NCBI RefSeq assembly: GCF_014643735.1
Contig: NZ_BMKA01000003.1
Location: 62,001-126,000 of the forward strand
Origin: Neptunicoccus cionae
Lineage (GTDB): Bacteria > Pseudomonadota > Alphaproteobacteria > Rhodobacterales > Rhodobacteraceae
DNA: 64,000 nucleotides
Reading direction: 5' to 3'
Part shown: one piece after another, positions 9,259 through 17,046 of the stretch
How positions within the stretch are numbered: position 1 is the first letter of the stretch
Layout: each line of letters begins with the position of its first letter
Program-made: the position numbers and the translations under genes
The notes under the pieces: model-generated
Databases searched by the model: none
The model's input: the letters and a program-made list of their open reading frames with translations, nothing else
What the model was told of the DNA's origin: nothing

Positions 9259-10152
9259 ATGCGCCTGATCTTCATCCTTTTCCTGCTTACCGCTCCGCTT
9301 GCCTCGCCCGTGTTTGGCGAACCGCCCGACAGGCAATGCAACACAGGTCGTTGGGGTGCGATCTGGTGTATCCGCAATGATTTCATCGCCTATGACACCT
9401 GTCTGGCAATCCGCAATGCGGCAGCGTTGCACAAACTGGACACAGGGTTTTTCGCCCGCCTGATCTGGCAAGAAAGCCGGTTTGATCCATACGCCCTGTC
9501 ACCCGCAGGGGCCGAGGGCGTGGCCCAGTTTATGCCCGGCACCGCAAAACTGCGCGGCCTTGGCGCCAGCTACAATCCGGCAGAGGCGCTGGATCATTCG
9601 GCCCATTACCTCGCTGAACTAATCGGGCGTTTCGGGAATGCCGGACTGGCCGCAGTGGCCTACAACGGCGGGGAACGCCGCGCGGCAGAGTTTATCGCAG
9701 AAACTGGCGGTCTGGCCCAAGAAACCGAAAATTACGTGCGCATCATCACTGGCCAAAGCGCGCAGGACTGGCGCGACACCCCGCCAGAAATCCTCGATAT
9801 GTCTTTGAACAAAGACAAGCCCTTCCTGCCCGCCTGCCTCGCGCTGGCCCGTACCAGTCGCGTCAGCAAGCTGAAATCTCTGCGCCCCGTCCCAACCCTG
9901 CCACCGTGGGGCGTTCAACTTGCCTCCGGTTCCACAAAGGCCAAAGCCGCCAGCAGCTTTGAACGAAACTCCCACGCCTGTGACGCAGAAATCGGGAAAC
10001 AGAAACCTGCGTACATCCGAAAGAAACCTCAAGTGGCTGGGCGCAAAGCCTATTACGTGGCCCGCCTTGGCGCCGTGTCGCGCGGGGCGGCCCAGCAACT
10101 GTGCAACCGCCTGCGCAAATTCAATTGCGCCTGCACGGTCTATAAGAACTGA
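9259..10152 (+). CDS. Secreted lytic transglycosylase (SLT domain)
   Basis: A 297-residue protein with a signal peptide (MRLIFILFLLTAPLASPVFG) and an SLT goose-lysozyme-like domain. E72 in WQESRFDPYALS is the likely catalytic acid, followed by GAEGVAQFMPGTA and AVAYNGG. The last 40 residues (KAYYVARLGAVSRGAAQQLCNRL) look like a short SPOR-type peptidoglycan-binding module. It would cleave the glycan strand between MurNAc and GlcNAc in the periplasm. It stands alone, followed by the AT-rich orphan gene. Confidence 0.88.
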   Translation: MRLIFILFLLTAPLASPVFGEPPDRQCNTGRWGAIWCIRNDFIAYDTCLAIRNAAALHKLDTGFFARLIWQESRFDPYALSPAGAEGVAQFMPGTAKLRGLGASYNPAEALDHSAHYLAELIGRFGNAGLAAVAYNGGERRAAEFIAETGGLAQETENYVRIITGQSAQDWRDTPPEILDMSLNKDKPFLPACLALARTSRVSKLKSLRPVPTLPPWGVQLASGSTKAKAASSFERNSHACDAEIGKQKPAYIRKKPQVAGRKAYYVARLGAVSRGAAQQLCNRLRKFNCACTVYKN

Positions 10153-10270
10153 CACCTTTCCCCGTTAGCCAAAAAATTAATTGTGCAAACCGGATGCGAG
10201 GCATAGGATCAACGCAATTCCTAATTTTTCATTAAGCTATTTAATTCCCTCGCACGGAAAGGTGGACCCA

Positions 10271-11275
10271 ATGGCTGCCAGCAAAGACAGCGCAATTATC
10301 GAAAGTTATGCGTCCGACAGCTTTAACAAAGCTTTGAGAATAATAAATAAAGACAAAGATACCGCGATAGGTGTTTTGTCGCAAAACCTGTCAAAAATCA
10401 AAAGCATCGCAATTCCGATTTCCCCAAAAGGAGTGTCGGAGTACGCAAAGAACAAAGCCAGTTGCGAGAAAGCTTACAAAGCTTTCATGCAGGAAATGAA
10501 CGCGGTTTGGAGCAAAAAGGCGAAAAGCGGCAAGAAGCTCGACACGCTATATGACAATTACTGCCAGACAATTGCCGAATTAGAAGCCGAGAACGATCGC
10601 TGGACTGCGGTGCTCGGGGCGGATTTCATTCTGAAGGTTTCAAGCGGCTTGCAGCAATTGTTAAAAATGCGCGAGATGATGAAACTACGTGCCAGCGAGC
10701 TGTTGACGGAAATTGAAGCCCTCAAGAAAGATTTGAAAAAGGCTGAAAAAGAGGAGTGGCACACCTATGTCAAGAACGGCATTTCGATTTGCTGGTCTGT
10801 TGCGACCATGGTCATTCCACCGCTCAGGGCCATGAGCATGGTTCATAAACTGGCGGCGACGGGCTTGGTAGTATTATCTTCCGACGCGATTTTCGGGTCC
10901 AAAAGCGATATTGCCGAAGATGGAACCACTACTGCACTGGATGGCATGAAGATCGCATCAGCAGCCAAGAAGATGGAACGTGCCGCTACCGGTTTTGGCG
11001 CGGCGTCATTGGCTTTGAAGGCTGTCGTAATCCATGGAGATGTAAAGGAAGTTGCCGAAGTACGCTCTAAGGTCGAAGTGCTAAAAGGTAAAATTGATAA
11101 CGCACAGAAATCTGTGAATTATATGAGCAAAACCCTGCGCAAAACCGAGGGTGAGGCGATAAAGATCAAGACCAGTTTGCGTCAGTTGGAAAAGAAGATG
11201 ATGGCGCAGGTCCAGAAGGGACGCGATGCCAGCAAGATGCATAAGAACCTGCTGGCAAAACGCGCGAAGCCCTAA
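10271..11275 (+). CDS. Lysine-rich helical protein of unknown function with a central hydrophobic hairpin
   Basis: Unrecognised 334-residue protein. ATG 10271 is preceded by a GGAAAGGTGG ribosome site; the frame is open further upstream. There is no signal peptide. Residues 1-165 are helical and charged, with strong heptads at about 125-165. Residues 171-205 hold two hydrophobic stretches separated by a turn (ISICWSVATMVIPPL and LAATGLVVLSSDAIFG). Residues 255-330 are again a Lys/Glu coiled coil. Codon use is AT-richer than its neighbours (AATAATAAATAAAG near the start), hinting at horizontal origin. The layout recalls alpha-helical pore-forming toxins of the ClyA/HBL type, but no sequence motif proves it. 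Confidence 0.75.
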   Translation: MAASKDSAIIESYASDSFNKALRIINKDKDTAIGVLSQNLSKIKSIAIPISPKGVSEYAKNKASCEKAYKAFMQEMNAVWSKKAKSGKKLDTLYDNYCQTIAELEAENDRWTAVLGADFILKVSSGLQQLLKMREMMKLRASELLTEIEALKKDLKKAEKEEWHTYVKNGISICWSVATMVIPPLRAMSMVHKLAATGLVVLSSDAIFGSKSDIAEDGTTTALDGMKIASAAKKMERAATGFGAASLALKAVVIHGDVKEVAEVRSKVEVLKGKIDNAQKSVNYMSKTLRKTEGEAIKIKTSLRQLEKKMMAQVQKGRDASKMHKNLLAKRAKP

Positions 11276-11278
11276 CGA

Positions 11279-11307
11279 TAGGGCGCCCTAAGTGATCAGG
11301 GCGCCTT
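11279..11307. terminator. Hairpin between convergent genes, possible terminator
   Basis: AGGGCGCCCT and AGGGCGCCTT form a GC-rich stem of 8-9 pairs around an 8-base loop, between the 3' ends of the orphan gene and fabG. The following U tract is poor, so termination efficiency is uncertain. Confidence 0.45.
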
Positions 11308-11314
11308 ATCCAGT

Positions 11315-12052
11315 TTAGATCATCGCCATACCGCCATTTACGTGCAAGGTCTGGCCGGTGATGTAGCTGGACTCTTCGGACGCCAGATAGGCTACAGCGG
11401 AGGCAATCTCATCGGGATTACCCATACGCCCCATAGGGATAGAGCCGAGCATCCCGTCCTTCACCGCATCGCCAAGTTCCGCAGTCATCGCGGTTTCGAT
11501 GAACCCCGGCGCGACACAGTTCGCTGTAATCCCACGGGATGCAATCTCCTGCGCGTAGGATTTGGTCATGCCGATCATGCCCGCCTTACTGGCCGCATAG
11601 TTCACCTGCCCCGCATTACCCGTCACACCCACAATAGAGGTGATGTTGATCACACGACCCCATTTTTGCTTCATCATCGGGCGCATCACCGATTTCATCA
11701 GCCGCATGGTAGAGGTCAGGTTCACGTCGATAACATCCTGCCAGTCTTCGTCCTTCATCCGCATGAACAGATTGTCCCGCGTGATACCTGCGTTGTTTAC
11801 AAGGATATGCAAACCGCCCATCGCATCAGATGCTTGCCCGGCCAACGCAGTTACAGCCTCTGCATCGCCGAGATTACAAGGGGTCACAAAAGCCCGCTCG
11901 CCCAGGTTCGCGGCTAGTTCTTCCAAAGGACCGACCCGCGTGCCAGAAAGCGCGACTGTCGCGCCTTGTGCGTGAAGTGCGGTTGCAATCGCCCCGCCGA
12001 TGCCACCCGAAGCACCGGTCACGAGAGCGCATTTACCTGTTAAGTCAAACAT
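11315..12052 (-). CDS. fabG: 3-oxoacyl-[acyl-carrier-protein] reductase FabG
   Basis: A 245-residue short-chain dehydrogenase. The NADPH site TGASGGIGGAIA is near residue 13, the conserved NNAG is in ILVNNAGITRDNLFMRM, and the catalytic Ser and YAASKAG (Y-x-x-x-K) follow VINITSIVGVTGNAGQVN. The TRDNL and GFIETAMT segments are specific to FabG of type II fatty acid synthesis, which reduces 3-oxoacyl-ACP. It lies 5 bases downstream of fabD on the same strand. acpP and fabF, which often follow, are absent here. Confidence 0.96.
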   Translation of the reverse strand: MFDLTGKCALVTGASGGIGGAIATALHAQGATVALSGTRVGPLEELAANLGERAFVTPCNLGDAEAVTALAGQASDAMGGLHILVNNAGITRDNLFMRMKDEDWQDVIDVNLTSTMRLMKSVMRPMMKQKWGRVINITSIVGVTGNAGQVNYAASKAGMIGMTKSYAQEIASRGITANCVAPGFIETAMTAELGDAVKDGMLGSIPMGRMGNPDEIASAVAYLASEESSYITGQTLHVNGGMAMI

Positions 12053-12057
12053 TTATC

Positions 12058-12996
12058 TTATCCAATCTTTTCTGCGGCAGCTTTTACGCCGTCGGGATCA
12101 TTCACCGCAACGCATTCGATTTCTTTGGCAATCCGTCGGATCATCCCTGACAGCGCCTTACCGGCACCGATTTCATAGACTTCGCTTACACCCTGCGCTG
12201 CAACATAACCTATGCTCTCGCGCCAGCGCACAGACCCTGTCACTTGTTCTACCAGCAGATCACGGATCACGGCGGCATCTGTTACAGCTTCGGCGCGCAC
12301 ATTGGCGATCAGCGGCACGGCGGGGTCGTTGATGGTCACTTCGGCCAGCGCTTCCGCCATACGATCAGCAGCGGGTTGCATCAAAGCGCAATGGAACGGC
12401 GCAGATACCGGCAGCAACATCGCCCGTTTTGCGCCTTTTTCCTTGGCAATCACCAGTGCGCGTTCAACAGCCGCTTTATGACCGGACACAACCACCTGCG
12501 CCGGATCATTGTCGTTGGCGGCCTGACACACTTCGCCCTGTGCGGCTTCCTCTGCCACTTGGGTGGCCGTGGCAAAATCAAGCCCGAGCAGGGCAGCCAT
12601 TGCGCCAACCCCAACCGGAACCGCCGCCTGCATCGCCTCGCCGCGGATGCGCAACAAACGCGCGGTATCCGCCAGAGAAATCGAACCCGCCGCACAAAGG
12701 GCAGAATATTCTCCGAGACTGTGACCCGCCACGTAAGACGCCGCCTCAATCGTGACCCCTTCGGATTTCAACGCCGCCATTGCCGCCATCGAAGTCGCCA
12801 TCAAGGCCGGTTGTGCATTTTGGGTCAGGGTCAGGGTTTCAATGTCACCTTCCCAGATCAGGCCCGACAGGCTTTCGCCCAAGGCTTCGTCTACCTCGTC
12901 AAAAACAGCTTTCGCTGCGGGATACGCGTCCGCAAACGCCTTCCCCATGCCGATGGTCTGGGCGCCCTGGCCCGGAAATACAAATGCGCGTGTCAT
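12058..12996 (-). CDS. fabD: Malonyl CoA-acyl carrier protein transacylase FabD
   Basis: A 312-residue acyltransferase with FPGQGAQTIGMGK at the N terminus, the nucleophile serine in AGHSLGEYSAL, and the paired catalytic histidine in VSAPFHCALMQPA. It moves malonyl groups from CoA to ACP for chain elongation. fabD and fabG form a two-gene transcript. Upstream at 13000-13240 is the divergent leader of the ribosomal protein operon. Confidence 0.96.
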   Translation of the reverse strand: MTRAFVFPGQGAQTIGMGKAFADAYPAAKAVFDEVDEALGESLSGLIWEGDIETLTLTQNAQPALMATSMAAMAALKSEGVTIEAASYVAGHSLGEYSALCAAGSISLADTARLLRIRGEAMQAAVPVGVGAMAALLGLDFATATQVAEEAAQGEVCQAANDNDPAQVVVSGHKAAVERALVIAKEKGAKRAMLLPVSAPFHCALMQPAADRMAEALAEVTINDPAVPLIANVRAEAVTDAAVIRDLLVEQVTGSVRWRESIGYVAAQGVSEVYEIGAGKALSGMIRRIAKEIECVAVNDPDGVKAAAEKIG

Positions 12997-13149
12997 TGAT
13001 GCCTCTTTTATTTTTTAGCTTCATGTATTTTTAGTGTCTGTTACGGTTGGGGACAAGAAACTTCAACACGCGCGCCGTATTAAGCGCCAATCAGACCACT
13101 GGCACGCTTACAGCTTGCATTCACCTCAGGCTTCGCTATACCCGCCTCA

Positions 13150-13202
13150 TCTTCCGCAGATTTACGTTCACGCGGATGCCTCTCGTACCGGGGGGCGGAA
13201 GA
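13150..13202 (+). promoter_or_regulatory. Structured rpsF leader, possible S6:S18-binding autoregulatory RNA
   Basis: Thirty-nine bases before the rpsF start the sequence forms an 8-pair stem, TCTTCCGC with GCGGAAGA, enclosing a region that ends in TACCGGGGG. An unpaired CCG beside a G run is the feature I associate with the published rpsF (S6:S18) leader motif, which copies the S6:S18 site of 16S rRNA. The stem is seen directly; the assignment to the motif is inference. Confidence 0.42.
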
Positions 13203-13241
13203 TTAACCCGGTTTTGAAGCACGCTTACATATGGTGATAAA

Positions 13242-13595
13242 ATGGCGCTCTACGAGCACACATTTATTGCGCGTCAGGATCTTTCCAACGCGCAGGCCGA
13301 AAGCCTGATTGAGCATTTCGGCGCCGTTCTGACAGACAACGGTGGTAAAGTTGTCGAGAACGAATACTGGGGCCTGAAGACTATGGCCTACAAAATCAAC
13401 AAAAACCGCAAGGGCCACTACGCCTTTCTGAGATCAGACGCCCCTGCGCCTGCTGTCGCAGAAATGGAACGCCTGATGCGTTTGCACGATGACGTAATGC
13501 GCGTTCTGACCATCAAAGTTGATGAGCACGAAGAAGGCCCTTCCGTTGTAATCCAAGCTAAAAACTCCCGCGACGAACGTCGCCGCGAACGTTAA
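13242..13595 (+). CDS. rpsF: 30S ribosomal protein S6
   Basis: A 117-residue protein beginning ALYEHTFIARQDLS with the S6 core WGLKTMAYKINKNRKGHYAFL. It binds the 16S central domain as a dimer with S18. First gene of rpsF-rpsR-rplI, the standard bacterial order, with short spacers of 16 and 11 bases. The C-terminal tail is basic (SRDERRRER). Confidence 0.98.
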   Translation: MALYEHTFIARQDLSNAQAESLIEHFGAVLTDNGGKVVENEYWGLKTMAYKINKNRKGHYAFLRSDAPAPAVAEMERLMRLHDDVMRVLTIKVDEHEEGPSVVIQAKNSRDERRRER

Positions 13596-13611
13596 GAAAG
13601 GACGCTAAATC

Positions 13612-13839
13612 ATGGCTAACAAACCATTTTTCCGTCGTCGCAAATCTTGCCCGTTCTCTGGCGACAATGCGCCGAAGATCGACTACAAAGATACGAAACT
13701 GCTGCAACGCTACATTTCCGAGCGCGGCAAGATCGTTCCATCCCGTATCACCGCAGTCTCTGCCAAGAAACAACGCGAGCTGGCTAAAGCCATCAAACGC
13801 GCACGGTTTCTGGCGCTGCTGCCCTACGCTGTGAAGTAA
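13612..13839 (+). CDS. rpsR: 30S ribosomal protein S18
   Basis: A 75-residue protein with the S18 pattern [31 protein letters not shown] and [31 protein letters not shown] clear AGGA ribosome site precedes the ATG. It partners S6 on the small subunit platform. A single cysteine remains of the zinc-binding set seen in some S18 paralogs. Confidence 0.98.
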   Translation: MANKPFFRRRKSCPFSGDNAPKIDYKDTKLLQRYISERGKIVPSRITAVSAKKQRELAKAIKRARFLALLPYAVK

Positions 13840-13850
13840 GGAGTAACCTC

Positions 13851-14477
13851 ATGGATATTATCCTTCTCGAACGTGTGGCCAAACTGGGCCAAATGGGTGA
13901 CGTGGTTTCCGTAAAGCAAGGTTACGCCCGTAACTTCCTGCTGGCCCAAGGCAAGGCGCTGCGCGCCACCAAAGGCAACATGGAAAGCTTTGAAAACCGC
14001 AAAGCTCAGCTGGAAGCACAGAACCTCGAAACCAAAAAAGAAGCCGAAGCTGTGGCTGCGAAACTGGACGGCGAGCAATTCGTTGTGATTCGTTCCGCTT
14101 CCGACTCCGGTTCGCTTTACGGTTCCGTTTCTACACGGGACGCAGCAACTGCTGCGACCGAAGCCGGCTTCACAGTCGACAAGAAACAACTGGTTCTCGA
14201 AGCACCGATCAAGGAACTGGGCGTACACACAATGCGTGTTGTCCTGCACCCTGAAGTCGAATGTTCCATCGAAGTCAACGTAGCCCGTTCTGCTGAAGAA
14301 GCCGAACTGCAAGCCTCTGGTAAATCCATTCAGGAACTGGAAGCAGAAGCAGAAGCAGAATTCGAAATCGCCGAACTGTTCGACGATATCGGTGGCGCAG
14401 CGCTTGACGATCTGGAAGACAATGTTCCGGCTGCTGAAGAAGAAGCAACTGGCGAAGAAGAAGAGCCTAAGGCTTAA
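13851..14477 (+). CDS. rplI: 50S ribosomal protein L9
   Basis: A 208-residue protein with the L9 N-terminal signature [26 protein letters not shown] long connecting helix and a C-terminal RNA-binding domain follow. Beyond the usual end near residue 150 there is a highly acidic Glu/Ala tail of more than 50 residues ([13 protein letters not shown] onward), a common alphaproteobacterial extension. It closes the rpsF operon and is followed by a strong terminator. Confidence 0.97.
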   Translation: MDIILLERVAKLGQMGDVVSVKQGYARNFLLAQGKALRATKGNMESFENRKAQLEAQNLETKKEAEAVAAKLDGEQFVVIRSASDSGSLYGSVSTRDAATAATEAGFTVDKKQLVLEAPIKELGVHTMRVVLHPEVECSIEVNVARSAEEAELQASGKSIQELEAEAEAEFEIAELFDDIGGAALDDLEDNVPAAEEEATGEEEEPKA

Positions 14478-14512
14478 TCTTCCGACTGTTTTTCAAGTCA
14501 GACCAAATTTGA

Positions 14513-14545
14513 AAGGCCCGCTGGTTTCAGCGGGCCTTTTCTTTT
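14513..14545 (+). terminator. Rho-independent terminator of the rpsF-rpsR-rplI operon
   Basis: The stem AAGGCCCGCT/AGCGGGCCTT has a five- to six-base loop and is followed by TTCTTTT. It lies 35 bases after the rplI stop, just before the convergent lipoprotein gene. Confidence 0.9.
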
Positions 14546-14565
14546 GCGCGGCACGTAACGCCGCC

Positions 14566-14976
14566 CTAACCCGCCAGCCGCGCGATGCTGTCGGTCAGGC
14601 GACGGGCATCTGCAATCGCTTTGCTAAGGCTCTCGACCCGCGCCGGATCGGACCGCAGCGCGGCGGCCACCTGTCCTTCTTGTGTGGCGTTCAACCTGAC
14701 ACCGGCGGCCTGCGCTTTGGCACGCGCTGCGATCAGATCTGACTTAATGGCGCTGTGTTCCCCCCGCAGGCGGGCCAGCTCTGCCGTAAGGCGTGCGTTT
14801 TCCGCCTGTGCGCTGTCCACTTCGGCCTGACGGCTGGCGACACGACCATCATAAGTGCCGTTACTGGCACCAGCGACTCCGTTGAAGAAACCGCCGTCGC
14901 CGGGGTCTTCAGACGTCACACATCCGGCAAGTGTGGCAGCGGCCAATGGGATTGTTAACCTGCGAATTAACTTCAT
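14566..14976 (-). CDS. Small predicted lipoprotein with a coiled-coil domain
   Basis: Unrecognised 136-residue protein. The N terminus is a lipoprotein signal: basic MKLIRR, a hydrophobic stretch and the lipobox LAGC, so Cys19 would be lipidated. A glycine-rich linker (DPGDGGFFNGVAG) leads to a heptad region RQAEVDSAQAENARLTAEL and a further helix. The start overlaps the stop of the upstream coiled-coil gene (ATGA), so both are made from one transcript and may act together in the envelope. Confidence 0.7.
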   Translation of the reverse strand: MKLIRRLTIPLAAATLAGCVTSEDPGDGGFFNGVAGASNGTYDGRVASRQAEVDSAQAENARLTAELARLRGEHSAIKSDLIAARAKAQAAGVRLNATQEGQVAAALRSDPARVESLSKAIADARRLTDSIARLAG

Positions 14977-15680
14977 GACTTTGTTACCCCTTTCATCTGA
15001 TTGGCCACGGATTTCATCGCAGCGATCCTTTGGGACAACAGGGCGATTTCAGTGTCTATTCCGGTCGCCTGTCCTTTGATCAGCCGCAGCGAACGGGTTG
15101 ATTTAAATTCCTTTTCCCATTTCTGCGCCCCTTTTATGGCTTTGCTCATATTGTTAAGATTGGCCTTCGCCTGCTTTAACTCTCGGCGGATTTGCCGCTT
15201 TTTCGCACCGGAGGCGCGCAGGCCGTTCAGCTCGCTCTGTTGATAGGCCACGACCGCCTGCATCGTCGCAATAGAGGCCGCCAGTTCCTGATTGGCGCGG
15301 GTGACATCGTCCCTGATCCGCTCCAGCCGCAGTTCCTTGCGGCGGTATTTCTTCTGAAGTCGCGCCACATAGCTGCCGGAAATTGCACCAGCACCAATAC
15401 CAATCTGCAAGCCGGAGTTATTGTCGTTACTGCTGAGCATATCCGCCAGCAATCCGACAGCAGCCCCCGCGACAATTCCTTCCGCCATTGTCCGTTGAAA
15501 CGCCTTCGCCTGTCGCGCGAGTTCCGCCTCGCTGTAATGGGTCGCCGCAGATTTTGGTTGGTTGCGGATAAGCGGCGGATCTTCCCCAAGGGCGCGGGTC
15601 CGCGCACCCTGCGCAGAGGCCGTGGTAATCTGAAGAGTAACCAGCGCAGCGATCAGTGCCGTAAAGATCATCCGAAACAT
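14973..15680 (-). CDS. Secreted coiled-coil protein with a glycine-zipper-like segment
   Basis: Unrecognised. From ATG 15680 (ribosome site AAAGGG) the product has 235 residues. A signal peptide ends at TASAQ. A glycine/alanine-rich stretch (GIVAGAAVGLLADML, then GIGAGAISGSYVA) resembles glycine-zipper membrane motifs. A long basic coiled coil fills the rest (KKYRRKELRLERIRDDV to the end). A frame extension to 15749 exists but lacks a start context. It is co-transcribed with the lipoprotein downstream; together they look like a small outer-membrane or periplasmic scaffold. No function can be assigned. Confidence 0.7.
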   Translation of the reverse strand: MFRMIFTALIAALVTLQITTASAQGARTRALGEDPPLIRNQPKSAATHYSEAELARQAKAFQRTMAEGIVAGAAVGLLADMLSSNDNNSGLQIGIGAGAISGSYVARLQKKYRRKELRLERIRDDVTRANQELAASIATMQAVVAYQQSELNGLRASGAKKRQIRRELKQAKANLNNMSKAIKGAQKWEKEFKSTRSLRLIKGQATGIDTEIALLSQRIAAMKSVANQMKGVTKS

Positions 15681-15887
15681 AACAAAACCCTTTCGGTTCG
15701 TTGTCTTAACCCTACGGTAGAGCGAGCCGGTGCAGGAATGAAATGTCAAAGATCACTGTTTTTCAATTCGCAGCATTTTTTGGTTGGGTCACTTTTACGT
15801 ATAAATGCTATCACAGCAGGCATTTTCGGCTAAGCTCGTCGGAAATACCTATCTGTTATCTTTTTCGAAACCTTTGGGAGTTTTACT

Positions 15888-16421
15888 ATGAAGATCATTG
15901 CAACCATCGGCTCCGGCCTGCTGGGTTTGTCTATCGCCACCGCCGCGCTGGCCGCTGGGGATGGCAATAGCAGTTCCACGCCAACTGAAGCGGCATGCAA
16001 AAAGAAAGGTATGGTGCTCGACACGGACAAGAAAAAATGTGTAGAGGCTGAAAGGGGCCTGTTCACGGATGAGGTTCTTTATATAAACGCACGCGCAATG
16101 GCCTATGACGGCCAGTACAACGATGCGATCCGGCTGTTGTCGCTTGTTCAAACCAAAGACGACCCCCGTGTGCTGAACTATCTGGGGTTTTCCCATCGCA
16201 AGCTCGGGGATTTACAAACCGCCCTGACCTACTACCAGCAAGCCTTGCAGATTGATCCCGATTACATCCTCGCCCGCAGCTATATGGGACAAGGCTTTGT
16301 GGCGGATGGCAATATGGATGGCGCACGTCAGCAACTAAGCGAAATTCGCACCCGTGATGGTGAAACCTCATGGGCCTATGTGATGCTGGAAAACGCGATT
16401 GAGACCCGCGTGACCTACTAA
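15888..16421 (+). CDS. Secreted TPR-repeat protein
   Basis: A 177-residue protein with a signal peptide (MKIIATIGSGLLGLSIATAALA) and a GGGAG-type ribosome site seven bases before ATG 15888. After a cysteine-bearing linker (C37-KKKGMVLDTDKKKC) come TPR motifs: ALTYYQQALQIDPDYILARSYMGQGFVADGNMDGA is a canonical unit split over two helices. TPR proteins of this size act as periplasmic assembly or binding factors. The partner is unknown. It is divergent from the coiled-coil/lipoprotein pair. Confidence 0.8.
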   Translation: MKIIATIGSGLLGLSIATAALAAGDGNSSSTPTEAACKKKGMVLDTDKKKCVEAERGLFTDEVLYINARAMAYDGQYNDAIRLLSLVQTKDDPRVLNYLGFSHRKLGDLQTALTYYQQALQIDPDYILARSYMGQGFVADGNMDGARQQLSEIRTRDGETSWAYVMLENAIETRVTY

Positions 16422-16507
16422 CCCTCCAACGGTTTCTCCCTGTTTTCCCGTGACAATACCCTTTTGCGCAGCCTATCAATAGGGACTCGCAAAAGGGAAA
16501 TGCCAAC

Positions 16508-16894
16508 GTGACGAATACCGATATGGACGAAAGCCTTAACGTACTCGGAGAGGCGCTAAAGCCCTGCTCCAGCGATCCTGTAACGGGGTTTTACAGGGAC
16601 GGTTGCTGCAACACCGGTCCGGCAGATCACGGCAAGCACACCGTGTGTTGCCTTATGACAGAAACCTTCCTCGCCTTCTCCAAATCGCGCGGTAATGACC
16701 TGTCCACGCCGCGCCCTGAATACGGCTTTCAGGGGTTGAAACCGGGGGACCGCTGGTGTCTGTGCGCTGATCGCTGGGTGCAGGCGGATGCCTTTGATGC
16801 AGCGCCCCATGTGGTTCTAGAATCCACACATATCAATACCTTAGAAACCATCCCGTTTGAAATTCTACGCCAGCGCGCTTTGGATATGAATTAA
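16508..16894 (+). CDS. DUF2237-family protein
   Basis: A 128-residue protein starting at GTG 16508 (alternative ATG at 16523). It carries the DUF2237 pattern: LNVLGEALKPCSSDPVTGFYRDGCCNTGPADHGKHTVCC, then FLAFSKSRGNDLSTPRPEYGFQGLKPGDRWCLCADRW. The many conserved cysteines suggest metal or redox chemistry, but the family has no proven function. It stands alone between the TPR gene and the aminotransferase. Confidence 0.88.
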   Translation: MTNTDMDESLNVLGEALKPCSSDPVTGFYRDGCCNTGPADHGKHTVCCLMTETFLAFSKSRGNDLSTPRPEYGFQGLKPGDRWCLCADRWVQADAFDAAPHVVLESTHINTLETIPFEILRQRALDMN

Positions 16895-17046
16895 CCCAAC
16901 AGGTCCAGCGCGGCTCCAACTGGCCCTATTTGGTGAAAACTCTGGCCCTATGAAACCGGAGCATTTTGCCCCTTTCCTATTATCAGATAATCACGCAGGG
17001 TATGCCCCAAGTGACCTCCTCTTACAGACCCAGAAAGGTGCCCGTC

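Noticed and set aside
13034-13237. A 67-codon plus-strand frame before rpsF
   Set aside because: It overlaps the structured leader, has no supporting motif and stops before the rpsF ribosome site.
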